A stretch of 64,000 bases of DNA from Brachypodius melanocephalos (taxonomy: Eukaryota > Chordata > Aves > Passeriformes > Pycnonotidae), in contig VZSR01000514.1 of the NCBI GenBank assembly GCA_013398615.1, positions 2,475,790-2,539,789 on the forward strand, in the 5' to 3' direction. The notes beneath the pieces were generated by a model that saw only the letters and a list, made by a program, of their open reading frames with translations, was not told where the DNA came from and did no database searches. Positions 1 to 13,639 of the stretch are shown here, piece after piece; position 1 is the first letter of the stretch; each line of letters begins with the position of its first letter. The position numbers and the translations under genes were made by a program.

Positions 1-3000
1 CTGCACCAACAGTTACCAACACACCAAAAAACTACAGACAACCTGGACTTGTTACAAGCATGCAGGTGTTCCTCATGTGCCATCCCACAACGTACTTGTT
101 CACCAGGAAGACACATGCCATTTTTGTTTAAGCAGCAGCTCATCGCTGTAGTGACCAGGAAAAGCCTGGACTTGGATGAAAAACATTCCCAGACAACAGA
201 GAGGCCACGGCATTCCAAACTCACTGGCCTGTCAAAAGCCAGAGATTAGGGTAAATGGAAAAGTCTGTGAATTATTTTTTTGGTGCTGGTGGATAAGGTG
301 TATTCCCTTCTAAGATAAAACTTTGATCATTAAACTCAACCTAGTCCTTTGAAATATTTTTTTCTCTATTATCATTTTACTTAGTCCTTTCCTGGTTTTC
401 TTTCTAATTTCTTCCCGTTTGGCATTTTCCCCTCTCTTTCACAGTGTTTTCGTGGTTTGTCCTTCACCTCTCTCAAAACACCTGGCTGAAGCAAGTCTCA
501 CTGGTTTTCTTAACACACCCTTTAAAAAACAAATGCATCAAGACCCAGACACATGGCTCTGATGTTACCTCTGTTTGCAAAAGCACCATTAAATCGATTA
601 GAATCTGCCCTTGACTGACCTGGTGAATCAGAGGCACCCCTGCATCAACATTGATGCCTCAAAAATGGCTTTAATAGAGAGCTCTGCTTGTACTGCAGAA
701 TTACAGAAATTGTCTTAAACACACTGTGATGTTTTTCTGAGTCTCTGCTTAATCTTTTGTGAGCTCGTTCACAGCTCCTGCCATCAAGAGCTTGTCAACA
801 ACTTGCTGAAGTACAAACCTCATCACTGGACTTCAACTCCCTGCACTGCTGCCTTTGGACCCTCAGAGGGTCCTAGGTAGGACAGCATAATAAAACCTTA
901 GTTATGCTCACTTGTGCAGGTCAATGCTTAAAGACAGATGTGGACTCAGCAGGCTGCCAGCCAGGCCAGTGCCAAAGGATCTGATGCACTGTCAGAATCC
1001 AAGTCCTTCCTTTCCTGCACAGATCTTGACAGACCAGGACTCTCCTTCTAAATGAAAAAGCAAAATGTGGAGAGCAAAGCCCTCAGCTTGGCTGAATGCT
1101 ATTCAAACAGGGCACTCAAGAAGGAGTGTGCAGAGAGCTGTGCTCCCCCCAGAGCATCACTATTCCCGCTTTTTGCGTGATTTCACCACGTGTCTGCTCA
1201 GCTCTGTGGGTTTCACTGCCCTGACCGCTCCACTTCAATGCTTCCCCTGAAAGGAGGGAAGTGGAAATTGCAAAAGGCAGTTCTGCAGTGGGAATACTTG
1301 CATTCGCACGAGACATGACGCTGCTGTGGTTGCAGAAAAGGAGAATCATGCTGTGACTCGAGGCAAGCAGGAAGGGAATAGGGGCAAACAAACTCTTGAC
1401 TTCATGCTGCATACATTGATGATGGAAAGATCAGTCATTTAGATGCTATGGGGAAGAAGCAAATAGCACCCAGTGCTCATAAATCAGGCTGGGGTAAGCC
1501 TGATCAGGAGCCTTCCCTATGGCAGGCAGGTCTGCACACAGTCCACAGTGGAAGAGGTGCCAGTGGATGCTTTTCTGTGTCCTGTAAGCAAACCATGGTG
1601 TGACAGGACCAAGAGCTACTGCTCCTTCCAGACAGGGCCTTCCCACATCTGAGCCTGTCAGAGCAGAAAGCCAGGAGGGGCGAGGTGACACGGAAAAGAG
1701 CCCTGACAGAGCCCTGCATAAACCTTCCATTACGGCTGGGCAATTTTCTATTTGCACTTAAATGCAATAATGTAAATAAACTCCCCGTAACCCTTCCAGG
1801 GCTATTTAGGACGCTTGCGAAAACAACCGGCTCCTCTCATCGCGAGCCAAGGGATGCGAACACAACAGGCACTTCTCATCTTGGGTCTCCACACACTTAA
1901 TGAAAGTGAAGGATTGTGTTCCCTGCACAAAAGAGGAATTGTGTTTCGGGGCTGGGGGTGTGAACTCTGTGCAATTTTCTGGCAGTATAAATAATTGAAA
2001 GCTGTGTACCATTAAGGCAGAGCGACAACGCAGTGGAATGGGGTGGGATTGTCATGCCCGAACTTTCGGGGCTTCTGTGCTTCAGTGAAAAAATAGCCAC
2101 GGAAAAATCCCACCAAGGAATTTCATTTTCGCACAGATGTTCCAGAAAAAAAAAGTAAAAAGGCTGATCTTGATCTCTAGTAAGAGGAAATATGCTAATA
2201 AAGTGGCACTTGGAGAATTTGCTGCCTGTGTGCGGCCAGCAGCCCCTGAGCTGGTCCCACAGCCAAACCACTCTCCTGTGTTTTATTGTTCCAGCAAACA
2301 AAACCTGGAACAAGGGTAGCAAACAAGTGGGCTGCTCCCAAGGCTGAGCTTTAAGTCCTGCTGTGGAGATCTATGAGGAGAGCTTCCAACACCAAAATAA
2401 TAGAGATGGAGGAGGGATAACACAGAAGGTATACACTGTGCCTTTACACACTCTGATAAAGAAAGGCTTTCAGCCCAGTTTTTATCATGATTCTGCATAA
2501 TCCCTTGTATGAGATACTGTCCAGGCACACAACCAGCACATCTGGGCCCCATACCGAAGCTTTCCACCATGGTTCAGAATTTTTGGAAATTTCAGGCATG
2601 TTTTTAGATTTCCATTAGCACCACAACCTTGCAGGGACTCATGCTCCTGATACGTTGGATTTTTAACATGTAAAGCAACCAACAGCTATGAAAATAGGTC
2701 TGAGCCCTCCACAGCTGATATAAGTCAATTCAGTTCATTAGGAAGAACTTGTTGCTTTTCCTCTCTGTGGCTGTATCCAGGACAGCCCTTCCCATAGCAC
2801 AGGTCCTCCAACATCCTCACAGCCTCCAAGCCAGTGATAAGTGGGAGACGTAGGTACTGATGGTAAGAACAACTTACACAAACCAAAATTCCAGAAAGCA
2901 AGGGAATAATTCCAGAAAATAACACTTTTGACCGATTTCACTGATTGCTCTGCCTGCTAGAGGCAGACAGTGTACACTTAAAAGGACACAGCTAAGAAGT

Positions 3001-6000
3001 CAACCACCCCTTTTTTATGGGCCCAATACTTCATAAAGAAACCCAAACAAACAAAACTCATTTGCCCAACTACATATAGAGCCCAGACCTCTGAGACAGA
3101 GTGGCATGGGTATCATCTCTGGTCCTGCCTTGCTGCTGTCACACACTGAGGAGTTGGTTAAGCCACCACCTCACTTCCTAAGGTCACTGGCCAGAGAGGT
3201 GGACTGGTGCTGAGCAGCAAATATTTCCCTGCAGGAGATTCCCATGCTGCAGATTAGGGGCAATATTCAATTGTCAGCTTTATGCTCCAACAGAACCCAA
3301 GTGAAGAAGTAGAAAGGGGAGAGTTCCCATAGGCTGGGTCACCTTCTCAGCTGCAGGTTCTTTGCCATGGTCATTCAATGCACCTCTATTGTAGGTTGGC
3401 AGGCACTTGGCCATTTCCTCATCACTGCCCTCATCTTCGTCTGACGTGTAAAGTCTCTTTAAAAACAAATACTGGAAGCTGAACAGATTGTTTTGCCAAG
3501 CAAACATTTAAATAATGATGGAAATTAGAACTATAAACAATTCCATTTATTCACTGAACACAAAGATACTGCCCCAAGCCAGCTGGGGTATCCTAAGGCA
3601 CTGAGGGCTAGAAGGACAAATGGCATTTAGATAGATTTAAGTCAGTGGAGACAACCATTCTCAGCTCAATAACCATGTCAGCTATTACTTTTTTCCCAGG
3701 GGCATCTCAATTCCCCTGGGAAGGCCTGTTACAAGCTTGCTGCTGGGTTATTTTCCTGAGAGCAGGCATTGAGGGGGTCTCTCCTACTGAAAGCCAAGTC
3801 TTGCAAGCGTGGCTGCACCAAGAGCTCCAGCACAGCTGCTAAAACACAGGAGGCACAGTCAGCCCTCACAGACAGTGCAGGGCTCCTCCTGGAAATCTGG
3901 TTTTCTACATCCCCTGCAAACCTTGCACTGCAAGTCTCTCCATGTCTGACATAACAGCAGCAAACAACTGGCCTGTGTTTACTCAGAAGAAAGGATGTGC
4001 CATTTCTCCCCAAGGAGCCAGCACTGACCTTTGGGAACAGACGTGTTGACAGACCCATGTTCAGATTTCCTCTGAATTTTCTCAGTCTTGTTTCAGTTTC
4101 AATAATGCTCTTAAGGAAGCTGTTTATAAATGAAACCCTACAGCTGTTGCAGTAACTCCATCCCCACATTTCCAAGATTATCAGGGATGTCCCTGAAGCC
4201 AAGCAATGGGTCTGAACATGATGGGTCAGATATGGAGCCAGGCCTTTTGTCTGGAGAAGGATTTCACAGCAGCTCTCAACATCTCCAGCAGGGCCAAGAT
4301 CCTGAGGCCAGCACTCCACAACCAAGGGAATGGGAACAGGACATCCCTTGATCCTTGTAACCCAGACCATGCCAGCCAAGGCCAGCACAGCCCAGAGCAG
4401 AGGGAGGCTCATGCAGAGCCCAGCAGGAGAAACACCAATTTCACTGTGCACTTGCACCACAGTCTGATGCAGCGACATCAGCAACAGTTCCACCCCTGCC
4501 CCATTCAACCCCACCTTTTCCTCCAGGTTTCCTGCCTGTTTCCTTAGGCACCCTCAGATGCTCACACATGCAGCCCAACAGAAACACTCACTGAGCTCGT
4601 CAGAGGCTGGGAATCCTTTCAACACAAACCTCCCACGCTGCGAGAGGGGCAAGCTGCATCTCGTGTGGAGCCACAGCAGCAGCCCTCCCTCCCTCCCTTC
4701 CCTTCCCACAGTGCCAGCCAGGGGCTCCACAGAGGTGGCACCTCCAGAAGAGAGGGTGACCCATTGCAGAGTGACCCTGCTGCTCTGCATGGCTGGGAAG
4801 GGCAGTGGCTGACTGCTCATCCTGCTAAAGAGGGCTGCTGGGTTGAGGGTTGGGAGGCAGCACTTTCAAACACAGGAGAACACTTGCCCCATTGCATTCT
4901 TACCTACACTCTTCATCACTGCTAAGCTTAGTGCATGCTTGAGCTTGTCCATTTACCACTCCTGCAGAGCTAAGAGCATGAACAACATGAAATATCAGAG
5001 GCCCTATAAAAACAATCATTGCTGAGTTAGACTGCACTGGACCACCAGAATTAGGGCTGTAGGTCTCCACCTGGGCAATTAACCCAGACTAACTACTGGA
5101 GTGAATATACACAATTCCATCAGAATCACAGAATTCTCTCTTTGCTCTGCCACAGAAAGTCTGCATGCCAAAGCCACCAGGTCCTGTTTCAAATCAGAGT
5201 GACCCAGTGAAATCCAGGGTGCTCAGGCACGTGGCACAGTTACAACCAACTGGGCATGAGAGTGGACACTACCCTGTTTGATACAGCTTGGGATAATGGA
5301 GAAAGGGATATTGTTACAGAATAGTGTAACAGGAGAAGGATCAATAGCAGCAGGGTTCATGTGAACTCCAGTCTGAGGAAGAAAAGCACAGATACACATT
5401 GCAATGACTGGTTTTTGTACCACCATTTTTGTTCAGTGTCATCTTCAATGCTCCATTACTCCATTTCAGCACTATAAACAATCAGGATTACCCTAGCAAT
5501 AACTAATGAAGCTCTTAATGTTTTATCATCAGGATGTAAACAACTTACATGCCTTTCCTCTTCCTAATAAAATTCTTCATAGTCTTTACATTTTTAATGT
5601 TCTAATTGGCTGCTAGTGAGTTCCTCTTTCTGTGCCACTTTGAAGAAAACCTGCTTAGATCAGCAAACCACATTAAGCAGATAATATTTTGCTGATACAC
5701 AGAGCCAGTGCTTGAACAGAGCCGTGTTTATTTGCCTTTTCAATATTGTGACACTTCAGGCACCTCCTTGCAGCCAAACCGCCTGTGTGTGTCATTGTGT
5801 GGAGAGGCTGAGATCTGCCTACCTCACATTCCTGCTGTGGATGCTGTTTGGCTCCTGCACAGCCAAACACACAATGTGGGATCCTGGCACGCTGCTACAT
5901 CCAGCTGCTGTGTTTTGCCTCGGAGAAAGCTGCATTACACCTGTTGTGAGAAAGGATCCTCCCCCAGCTCTGCACACAGAGACCCACCCTCACAGCACAG

Positions 6001-9000
6001 AGGGTCTGGTCCCTCTGCTGAGGTGCTTGCTGGTCCTGTTTATGCTCTGACTGAGCAGTACAGGCATGGAATCAGAGGAGAACACTTGGAGTCACTGGAT
6101 AACATGCAGCAGATGACCACTGGTAATTGAAGCTGAGAGACAAGGCACAGATCCTTGCTCCATTTTCCCTGCTCACTTTGCTGGGGAGGGGGTTTCTCAG
6201 CAGTAAAAAGCCCAAGGTGGTACTGGGCAACTGGGCAGTGCAAGGATGATATGGGGAGAAGGGGAAGACACTTGCCAGCTGCAAACTTTGTGGTTGTTTT
6301 CCAGCCCAGCATGGTCACTGGGAAGGGTGAGAGCCATCTGCATCTCCACACTTCACCTTATGCTTTGGGCAATTATTTATGCACACACTGCAAATCCCCA
6401 TTCTGCTAACATACTCCAAAAGCACTTTCCAGCAAGAAAAACACGGGCCTTACATCTGTAGATGTCTTTTACTGCACAGTGGAAATGCCAGGAGTTATCC
6501 CTGCTATCCCAATAAAGGAATGTCCTTTCTCAGCTCCTTTGGGGACAGCAGCAGCATCACTGAACTATCACCTCAGGACAGGATTCTGCAACCACCACCA
6601 GCAAATCCATCGATGACGGAAGACCTCAAACAGCATCCAGGGAACATGCCCCAGGGAGCCACCAGCCTGTCACAGGGGTCACCACTACTGACAGGTGATC
6701 ACAACATCACTCTCCTCACACTCCTCTGTTCTGCACTGCAGGCAAGTGCAAGAAAACATTCAAAATATTACATTAGGAGGTAGCTTTGACCCCACGTGGT
6801 GCTCAGGTGCAAATGTCTCCCCAGGGTGAAAGACAACAGATAACTGGATTTGACAAGCAATTTATAGTAATGCTTTCATCTATGCAGAGTTAATTCGATC
6901 TTTTCAATCCTATTTACTGAAACACCGGCACCCACATGTATTCTGCTGCCATCATTTGACCCTTGCTCAGGAGCAGATGTGACTTGCTTGCACAATTAAA
7001 TGATGCAGCAATGCCCTAATTTAATTTAAAATCAGTGTTTACAGCGAAGCAGCACAGGGCAGACCCTTGGCTTGCTGCTTTGGGTTCTGTGTGCTGTACT
7101 TCTTACACCTTTGTGGGGCAAACAAATCCTATGCTATGACCAGCCTTACTGCCCTATTACTAAACTTAAAAACAACCTGACTCGCAATTCAAGCATATGC
7201 AGTGCTGAAACAGCACAGCCAAACTCTCCTCAGATTTGAATCCTTGGGACAGAACAGCCTCTTACAGTCTACAGTGCTTAATAGAATTTGAAAAGAAGTA
7301 TTTTTTAAAATGCAGTTTCTACTAATGCTACAGCTCTCAAAACCACTGAGCCATTTCCCACAGAGACAGGCATTTGGGGAAGGGTGGGCTCTTTTTTAAA
7401 GAGACATGAAAATGGAGTAGTGAGATTAATTATCTTATTCCTCCCTCCTTGCTCCTGGGCAGCCCCCTGGGTTTCCCCATGGGTCCTATCCAGTGTCACT
7501 GTCAATGCCAGCCACTGCAGCCCTGATTAAGTCATCACAAGTCAGCCCTTGTTCCTCCACTTCCAGTCAAGAGCAAATGAGACACGTGCAGGCTTCAGAA
7601 GCCCTGAAGTGCAGCCCTGTCGTTGACACAGCAGGGTGAGTGGAGTTGGCACAGACCTGTGGACTCCAGCTGTTTTGGACATGAGTGGTGCCCGTGAGTT
7701 GGCTGAGCATTACTCCCTGAGAATTTGCTTGGTTTTCTCCTAGAAGTGCCACATGGGGATAAGCAGGGACATTATCAAAGTCGATTGATTATGCGAAGAC
7801 CACCTTGCCATGCATGGTATCAGATTGCAAATCCCACGTTCAACTGATGCTAGGTTGGAAGTTCAAGCTTCCAGCAAAAATCTGGAAAGCACGAGTGATC
7901 CCAAGACTTGGAGCTAATTTCTCTTTGAGCAAGAATCTCTGCACATCAAGCCATAGGTTTCCCAAAATGCAAGGGTTACCCAAAGTCCCCCTTAGTGTTC
8001 ATTTGCTTTTCCAACTCTCTTTGCAGGCTTCATTAGAGCTGGAAATACAAATTTCTATTCAAGACCCAAAGCAGTTTCCTTTGCTTCACCTAAGAGATGC
8101 TCAGGCATAATCAAAAATCCAGAAAGAGTAATCGGAGGAGATAAAGAATCACCTATCACCTTTGGGAGTCCAAAAGCACGTTATGGCAGCCTGAGCACAC
8201 AGGGCCTTGTCCCCTATCTCACAGCTGGGAAACTGAGGCACAGATGGACACAGTGCCATAGGACAGAGACACGGCAGGACTGTGGAAATCCCAAGTGAAG
8301 ACCTCAATGTCTGTAACTCTGCACCTCCCACTGCGAGAGCTAAAGAGGCTGTTGGAGAGGGCTGTCACTGCTCATGCAGTGTTGGCCCTGACAGAGTTCC
8401 CTGGGAGGGAATAGGGTTAAAGAAGGGAATTTTGTTACTTTCTTGTCGTATTTTCTCGTGGGGGGAGAAGCGTCATGCAAGCAGGCGTTTTCCACTGGCT
8501 AGGCCCCCTTGCACTTATCAATGGGACCTTTCAGGACTCACTCCCTGATTGAGACATCATTTCCTGTCCAACACACTAACCCCATTGATAACTCCACACT
8601 TGATGGGAACTTTTCAAACCTACCAGGAAAGGCCAGGAGACCCAGAACAACATATACATGAAAACAGAATTGAGGTGAAAAGAGAAAGAAGAGAGAAAAA
8701 GAAAGAAACAGTTTTGGCCACAATTTGCAGGCTGACAACAAATGTTTGTGACTAGGGAGCTGTGCATCTTTAGCAGGTACAGCAGACAAAAAGATGCTGA
8801 CATACTCCTACAGCAGTGCAGGCCTGGCACTTCAGCCCAGTTAGAAATGGAGATGAGCACAAGAGGAAGCTTAAGAACATCCCTCTCTTATCTTCTTGCC
8901 CCACAGCAAACAGAAAGTAGGACTGGCTGTAGAAATAGTCACATTTCACCCAAAAGGCCAGGAGACCATAATAACTGATACAGCTTACAAAACAGCCTAG

Positions 9001-9983
9001 AGGCTTCAGGTTTCCATGTACCAGAAATGAAACATAACGAGGAGCATAGATGAAACTGGAGCTTTTTAAGATACCCCAAACAAAACCCCTTTTTTCCTAA
9101 CTTATCATGTGAAAAGGCTCGGTGTTACTTTACAGGACACAGCACAGTCAGCTACCTCCTCAATACTGACCATGAGGACTCACTTGATATTGTAACCTCA
9201 GCCCAGCTCCAAACACAAGCTCCAGTCCAAAAATCAACCTTTCCCCCAAAGTTCAAGAGTCTCTCAAACCACAGCTTTTCTTTTTACCCCAGGCAATTAG
9301 TTTTGCTGCCAACAAAGCTGCAATGACACAAAAATATCAGTGGATCTGGATTATTGTACAGAACACCATCCCCCAAAGCTCCCCCTACCCATGCAGGCAC
9401 CTGGGAGCACTACCAGAAATGAAGCAGCTGATTCCTGATTTCAGACTTTGGTCAGCAGCTATCCAGCAAGAAAGCTTTTGATGAATTCTAAACATACAGG
9501 CACAGAATAGAGCAAAGGAGCTGTACAAAACAGCAGGAGCCAGGACACTGGCTGGCTAGGTAGATTGTTGGGAAGAGAGACTGAAAGTTTCCACTGCAAT
9601 CTCCATTACTGAGCTTCTGTGGGAGTGTGCAAATGCTCCGTTGTTTTCAGTTACTTGGGTAAGTAGTTTCTGGGGGCCCAACATGTAGCACTCTCTCTGT
9701 TTTAAGTGCCTCTGAAGTATTTAAAATTAGATCTCCTCTTTAATAGGAACCATTCATGAAAATGTCAGCTTTAAATGTCTTTACAGTGCAAGTTACTCAC
9801 TGTGAGCACACCACCCACTTATCTTATACCCTACAAGGGCACAGTCTGAAAAGTTTCAAGATCATGACATGTAACAGACCAAACAAGCACAAAGCCTTAT
9901 TTAAAGGCACTATTAACCCAGCTAGAAACATGACTAGAAGCATGAGTAGAAATAATATTTTATGTTAGACAGGGCAGACTTAC
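1..9983 (-). other. SH3PXD2A: SH3PXD2A intron 2 (5' part)
   Basis: This is the sequence downstream, on the minus strand, of the exon 2 donor, so it is the beginning of intron 2. I looked for the next PX-domain exon (which should begin just after the FFDLQ codons and continue with a conserved LLDKFP-type stretch) and did not see it, so the intron must run past the left edge. Contents: a MIR-like fossil near 8.2 kb, a candidate conserved block near 1.7-2.2 kb, a coding-like acidic segment near 3.4 kb, and a purine-rich stretch near 8.68-8.71 kb. The many open frames begin mostly at non-ATG codons and show no recognised domain. The rest appears to be unique intronic DNA. Confidence 0.85.
8209..8295 (-). 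mobile_element. MIR-type SINE fossil in intron 2
   Basis: The core TGGGAAACTGAGGCACAGA preceded by TCTCACAG matches the central region of MIR elements in reverse orientation. Flanking similarity fades, with ...CAGTGCCATAGGACAGAGACACGGCAGGACTG only loosely aligned. MIRs are tRNA-derived core-SINEs that were active in early amniotes, so copies in birds are old and diverged. The ends are approximate. Confidence 0.5.
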
Positions 9984-10064
9984 CTGCAGGTCAAAGAACT
10001 TGCTGTATCTCCGGTAGATGATCTGGGAAGTCAGGTCAGACCATGTTACGTTGATGATATAGAC
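9984..10064 (-). CDS. SH3PXD2A: SH3PXD2A coding exon 2: first half of the PX domain
   Basis: The exon is 81 nt, 27 codons, phase 0 at both ends, residues 25-51 of the protein. The translation starts [10 protein letters not shown] and ends [11 protein letters not shown], the unmistakable PX-domain start of TKS5. The acceptor reads TTTTCCCTGAACAG before the exon, and the donor is CAG followed by GTAAGT, close to consensus. TKS5 is a scaffold with one PX and five SH3 domains; it is a Src substrate that organises podosomes and invadopodia. Its PX domain binds 3-phosphorylated phosphoinositides and brings the protein to membranes. The RRY-S motif here (R42, R43) is the family's phosphoinositide-contacting site. 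Compared with the human protein as I remember it, this exon has Leu for Ser (residue 34) and Ile for Thr (residue 39); both are inferences from memory. The paralogue SH3PXD2B has a similar exon, but the IINVTWSD wording fits SH3PXD2A better. Confidence 0.96.
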
Positions 10065-10896
10065 CTGTTCAGGGAAAAGAAAACACAAATCAGCCTGGGC
10101 CACAAAGCACAGGATACATGCAAAGGCAGAACAGTCAGCATAGATGAATTTCAGATCTCACTGGCTGTTCTTGCTCACAGTGAGGAATATAGCCCTGGGA
10201 GCAGGACTAGCCTAAATTAAAGCCTGTTCCACCCTTCAACCGAAATCTTGGGGGAGTACTCAGTGCTCTCCCACACATCCCCATCAGCAGCTCCCACCGG
10301 CTTTGCTCTCCCTGGGATAAAAGCTCTAATTGAGCCACGCCACATTTTCTGGTCTGTGGTAGCACACCTTGCCTTCTATCCTCTTTGGAGGGTCTCAGGG
10401 CCAGCTACAGGCATGGCTGGGAGAGTTATTCTACCCTTGAAGCAACAGCTCATCATGGGGTGCTGATCCCCAGCCCCACACTCCAGGTTGTCTTTGTATA
10501 TGGAGATGTGGCTGTCACCCATCCCAAGCAAGGAGTGGCTCTGGTTCAACAGGAAATTCAAAGGAAACGCAGCTCCACAGGTGTTGTGGAATCACAGCCA
10601 TGCAACACAGTTGCTTATTCACACCCATATGAGTGTGACAGACACCCAACCCTGCCATGGCACACAGCTCTTGCTGAGTCACATCAGAGCACTTGGCACC
10701 TTTGGCACCCACTGGAAGGTGATGTAAATCCGGACAGTCAGAGCGACACTGCTTCCTTGCATTGATGGAAACAGCAACAGAAGCCTGGAATAAGCCCAGG
10801 ATTTCCCTTGTCCAACCCTAGTCCACCCCCAAAATAATCCTCTTCCAGAAATACCTTTTTGCCAGAAGCTGTGATAAAAAATGATTTGCATGCAAA

Positions 10897-10958
10897 CGCA
10901 TACAACACACACACACACACAAACTTGTACATATACATATAAATACACACACAAACAC
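10897..10958. repeat. AC-rich microsatellite
   Basis: About eight AC units (10905-10920) are followed by an interrupted ACATATACATATAAATACACACACAAAC tail. This is a simple repeat in intron 1, about 840 bp upstream of the exon 2 acceptor on the sense strand, where it reads as GT. Confidence 0.85.
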
Positions 10959-13235
10959 CACAAAAATGCTTCCTTTTGACCCTAGTACCTCCAAAATATT
11001 TTTTTAAAAATTAAAAATGGGCCAGGTTCTGCTCTCTCATACACCTGCCCTCAGGCCAATGCTAGTCCTGCTGCCTTGATGACAGATCTGCAACAAGACT
11101 TCAGCAAACACAGGATGGAGCTATCAAGGGTGACCACACAACATCAATATAATGAAAATCACAGCTAGGACACCTCCTGGGCCTTTAAAGCAATTTCCAG
11201 GTTTCACATATGGACTAAGATAACAATCTGGCAGAGGAAACAGGAAAGAATTTCCTCCTCCCTCAGCCACAGCACTGCAGCAGGAGCTCTCCCTTTTGCT
11301 ATGGATGCAGAAGTGAAGCTCTCTGTCTCCAGCAATGGGGGATGGATAAGCATCACACTCTTCTCCATCTCCCCCAAGACACCAGACCATCTTCCAAGCT
11401 ACTGATTCAATTGCTTCTGTACTTCTACCAATAAAAATTATTGCATGAAAATCCAAGAAGGGGTGTTGAATATTGGGGTTAACAACACTTTTCCAAGGAC
11501 CACCAATGGATTTTTTTTTCCTTCTTCTTTCCCAGTAGGAGAGGTATCCTCCCAGAAACCACAGAGATCCTGCAGCCATACTTTCCTCTCTGCTTGTTAC
11601 AACCACATTCAGTCCCCAAGGCAGTCTGCATCCCATCTCCTGCAGCCCGGTTTCATGGCATTCAATAACTGCAGATGCTAAGCACAGGCTGTTAAGGAGA
11701 TCTGGGGCCTTTCTCACGATTGTGTCAAACATTTCTGCTCTTCCCACCAGGGCAGAGACCATCAAGGCTGGCAAAGTGAAAACTGCCCAGGGGTAAGAGC
11801 CTGACTCTCAGCAAACCCAGATTACTCTGCTGCATCTCATAATTCTCCTGGAAAACCAAACCACCCGACCTCCTTCCTGCAATGCCACATACACAGGGGT
11901 GACATCAGCACTGCCCTGCTGCATGGAGGAGAGATAAGCCTTTGTAACATGAAGATTTCAGGCCCCCTTTAAAGATCTTGCCCACACAGTCAAGGCAGAG
12001 GAGTCAGAGCCTGGGAAGGAAGCCGCTGTTGCCAATTTTCAGGCTGGCCACACTACACTGAAGAATATTTTTCCATGTGTTTGTTGTGGGAAAAAAAAAG
12101 TTTGTAGCTTCACTCTGAGCTAATTCACACACAAATATTTCTACTCATTCTCTATCCAACAGCTACTTTCAGATGGAAAACCCATTCAATTAAAAACAGA
12201 TCTTGACAGATGGGAGCTGAATAGGATCCAAAAGCAACTTCAGATACTGTAATTCTGGCCCTGAGTTCTCACAAAGGGGATGAGACAGGAGGAGTAACAT
12301 ATTGCACATGTAAATAAAGATTATAGTTTTTCTTTCATTATACATTTTTTTCTTCAGAAACTAGAAACAAAACACATATGCCACAGACATCCAGGCACTT
12401 AGTATTTCATGGCACTCCAGGCTTCCCTGTGCTACTCTTCAGAACCCACAAAAAACTGTGAGTTCCTGAAATTTTTAACAGCCTACAAGTCTGCTTGATC
12501 AAAATTTAATTCAGGCAGAAGCCAATCCTGCTTCAAGATTCCAGTTTGATGGTGCAGTAAGTGGCACAACACCTCCATGACACAAGAAGGAGCAGAGTTG
12601 GGTGCACAGGGATATTCTGGGCAAGAGGTTGGATTTATCTGGTGCAGGGAACAAGTGTAGGAGCAGCACCCCACTGCATGATCCAGATACATCCCCAGAC
12701 CTGAAATTCAGGCTCTGTGGGAATGAAGCTGCCACTGACTTCAGTCAAGCCAGGATTTTGCTGCACATTTAGGACAGCAATTTAATCTTTTTGAGTCTAA
12801 GGTCTCCCCAAGCTCAGTAAGTGATGGATGGGGCAGCATGCAGATACACTGACTTCTATTTCATGAAAAGATTACAGCAGAAGCAAGAAAAGCCTTTAAT
12901 CATAACCTGGTTCTATGTGAAGTGGGAAACCAGTGGGCTCAAAATCTGCTTGGTGGGAGACAGGTGCAAAACCTAAAACAGCTATCCATCTTTTTTGCTT
13001 GCTTGCCCGAATCAAATTGCTTCCCAAAAGCCACCATTTAAAATAATGGGATTTGGCTGAAAAAGATTTGTAAAATGCCAGATTATAAATGTAAGGTCTA
13101 GAGGTTTCAGAAGCCTTAGATATCACATTTCTCTCCCTCAGAGATCTGAGTTTGAAAGTTATTTGCTTCTGCTGCCTTGGTCAGATGCATAAGCTTTTCA
13201 TGAGCAGTGAACATCACACATCAACTTACCTCACT

Positions 13236-13280
13236 GTTTTTTGGTGGTTTTTTTTTTTGTTTTTGTTTTTTTTGGTTTTT

Positions 13281-13312
<32 letters not shown>

Positions 13313-13326
13313 TGTTTTGTTTTTCT
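13236..13326. repeat. T-rich low-complexity tract, TTTTG-type
   Basis: About 90 bp are nearly all T with periodic G (T runs of 4-11 separated by G or GG), reading as A-rich CAAAA-type repeat on the minus strand. It could be an expanded poly(A) tail of a retroposed sequence on the minus strand, but no recognisable body or target duplication was found next to it. It ends TTTTTCTCAG on the plus strand, which mimics a splice acceptor but lies antisense to the gene. Confidence 0.85.
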
Positions 13327-13639
13327 CAGATCTTAAAATGGGTTGCTGTGAAAGTGATCAACAATATCCCAAAAGAGAGGGAGAAAAGCAGTCCTGGGGG
13401 AGCCCAGGGTCATGTAAATGCAATGAGACAAGGAGGCAGCAGGAAATATTGGATAAATAGGGAGAGTCATCCCACGCTCGAACACCCAGCAGAGCCAGCA
13501 TCGCTCTCACAGCTGCCTGCAGAGCCAAGGGAAGGCTCTCTGTGGCACCCAGCAACTCCCCAAAACTGAGCCACACAAGCCACCACTCCAACATGCAGCT
13601 GGCCCTGCCCACAAGAGAATCCCAGCTCCTTGGCACATC

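Noticed and set aside
5105..5140. AATCACAGAATTC-type word resembling the octamer end of CR1
   Set aside because: Only about ten bases match and no CR1 body lies next to it, so it is too short to call.
11124..11774. A 216-codon minus-strand open frame in intron 1
   Set aside because: It begins with TTG, has no recognised domain and no convincing splice sites around it. It was treated as chance.
13236..13335. T-rich tract ending TTTTTCTCAG as a splice acceptor for a plus-strand exon
   Set aside because: The following frame encodes nothing recognisable and the known gene is on the other strand. Long T tracts mimic polypyrimidine tracts.
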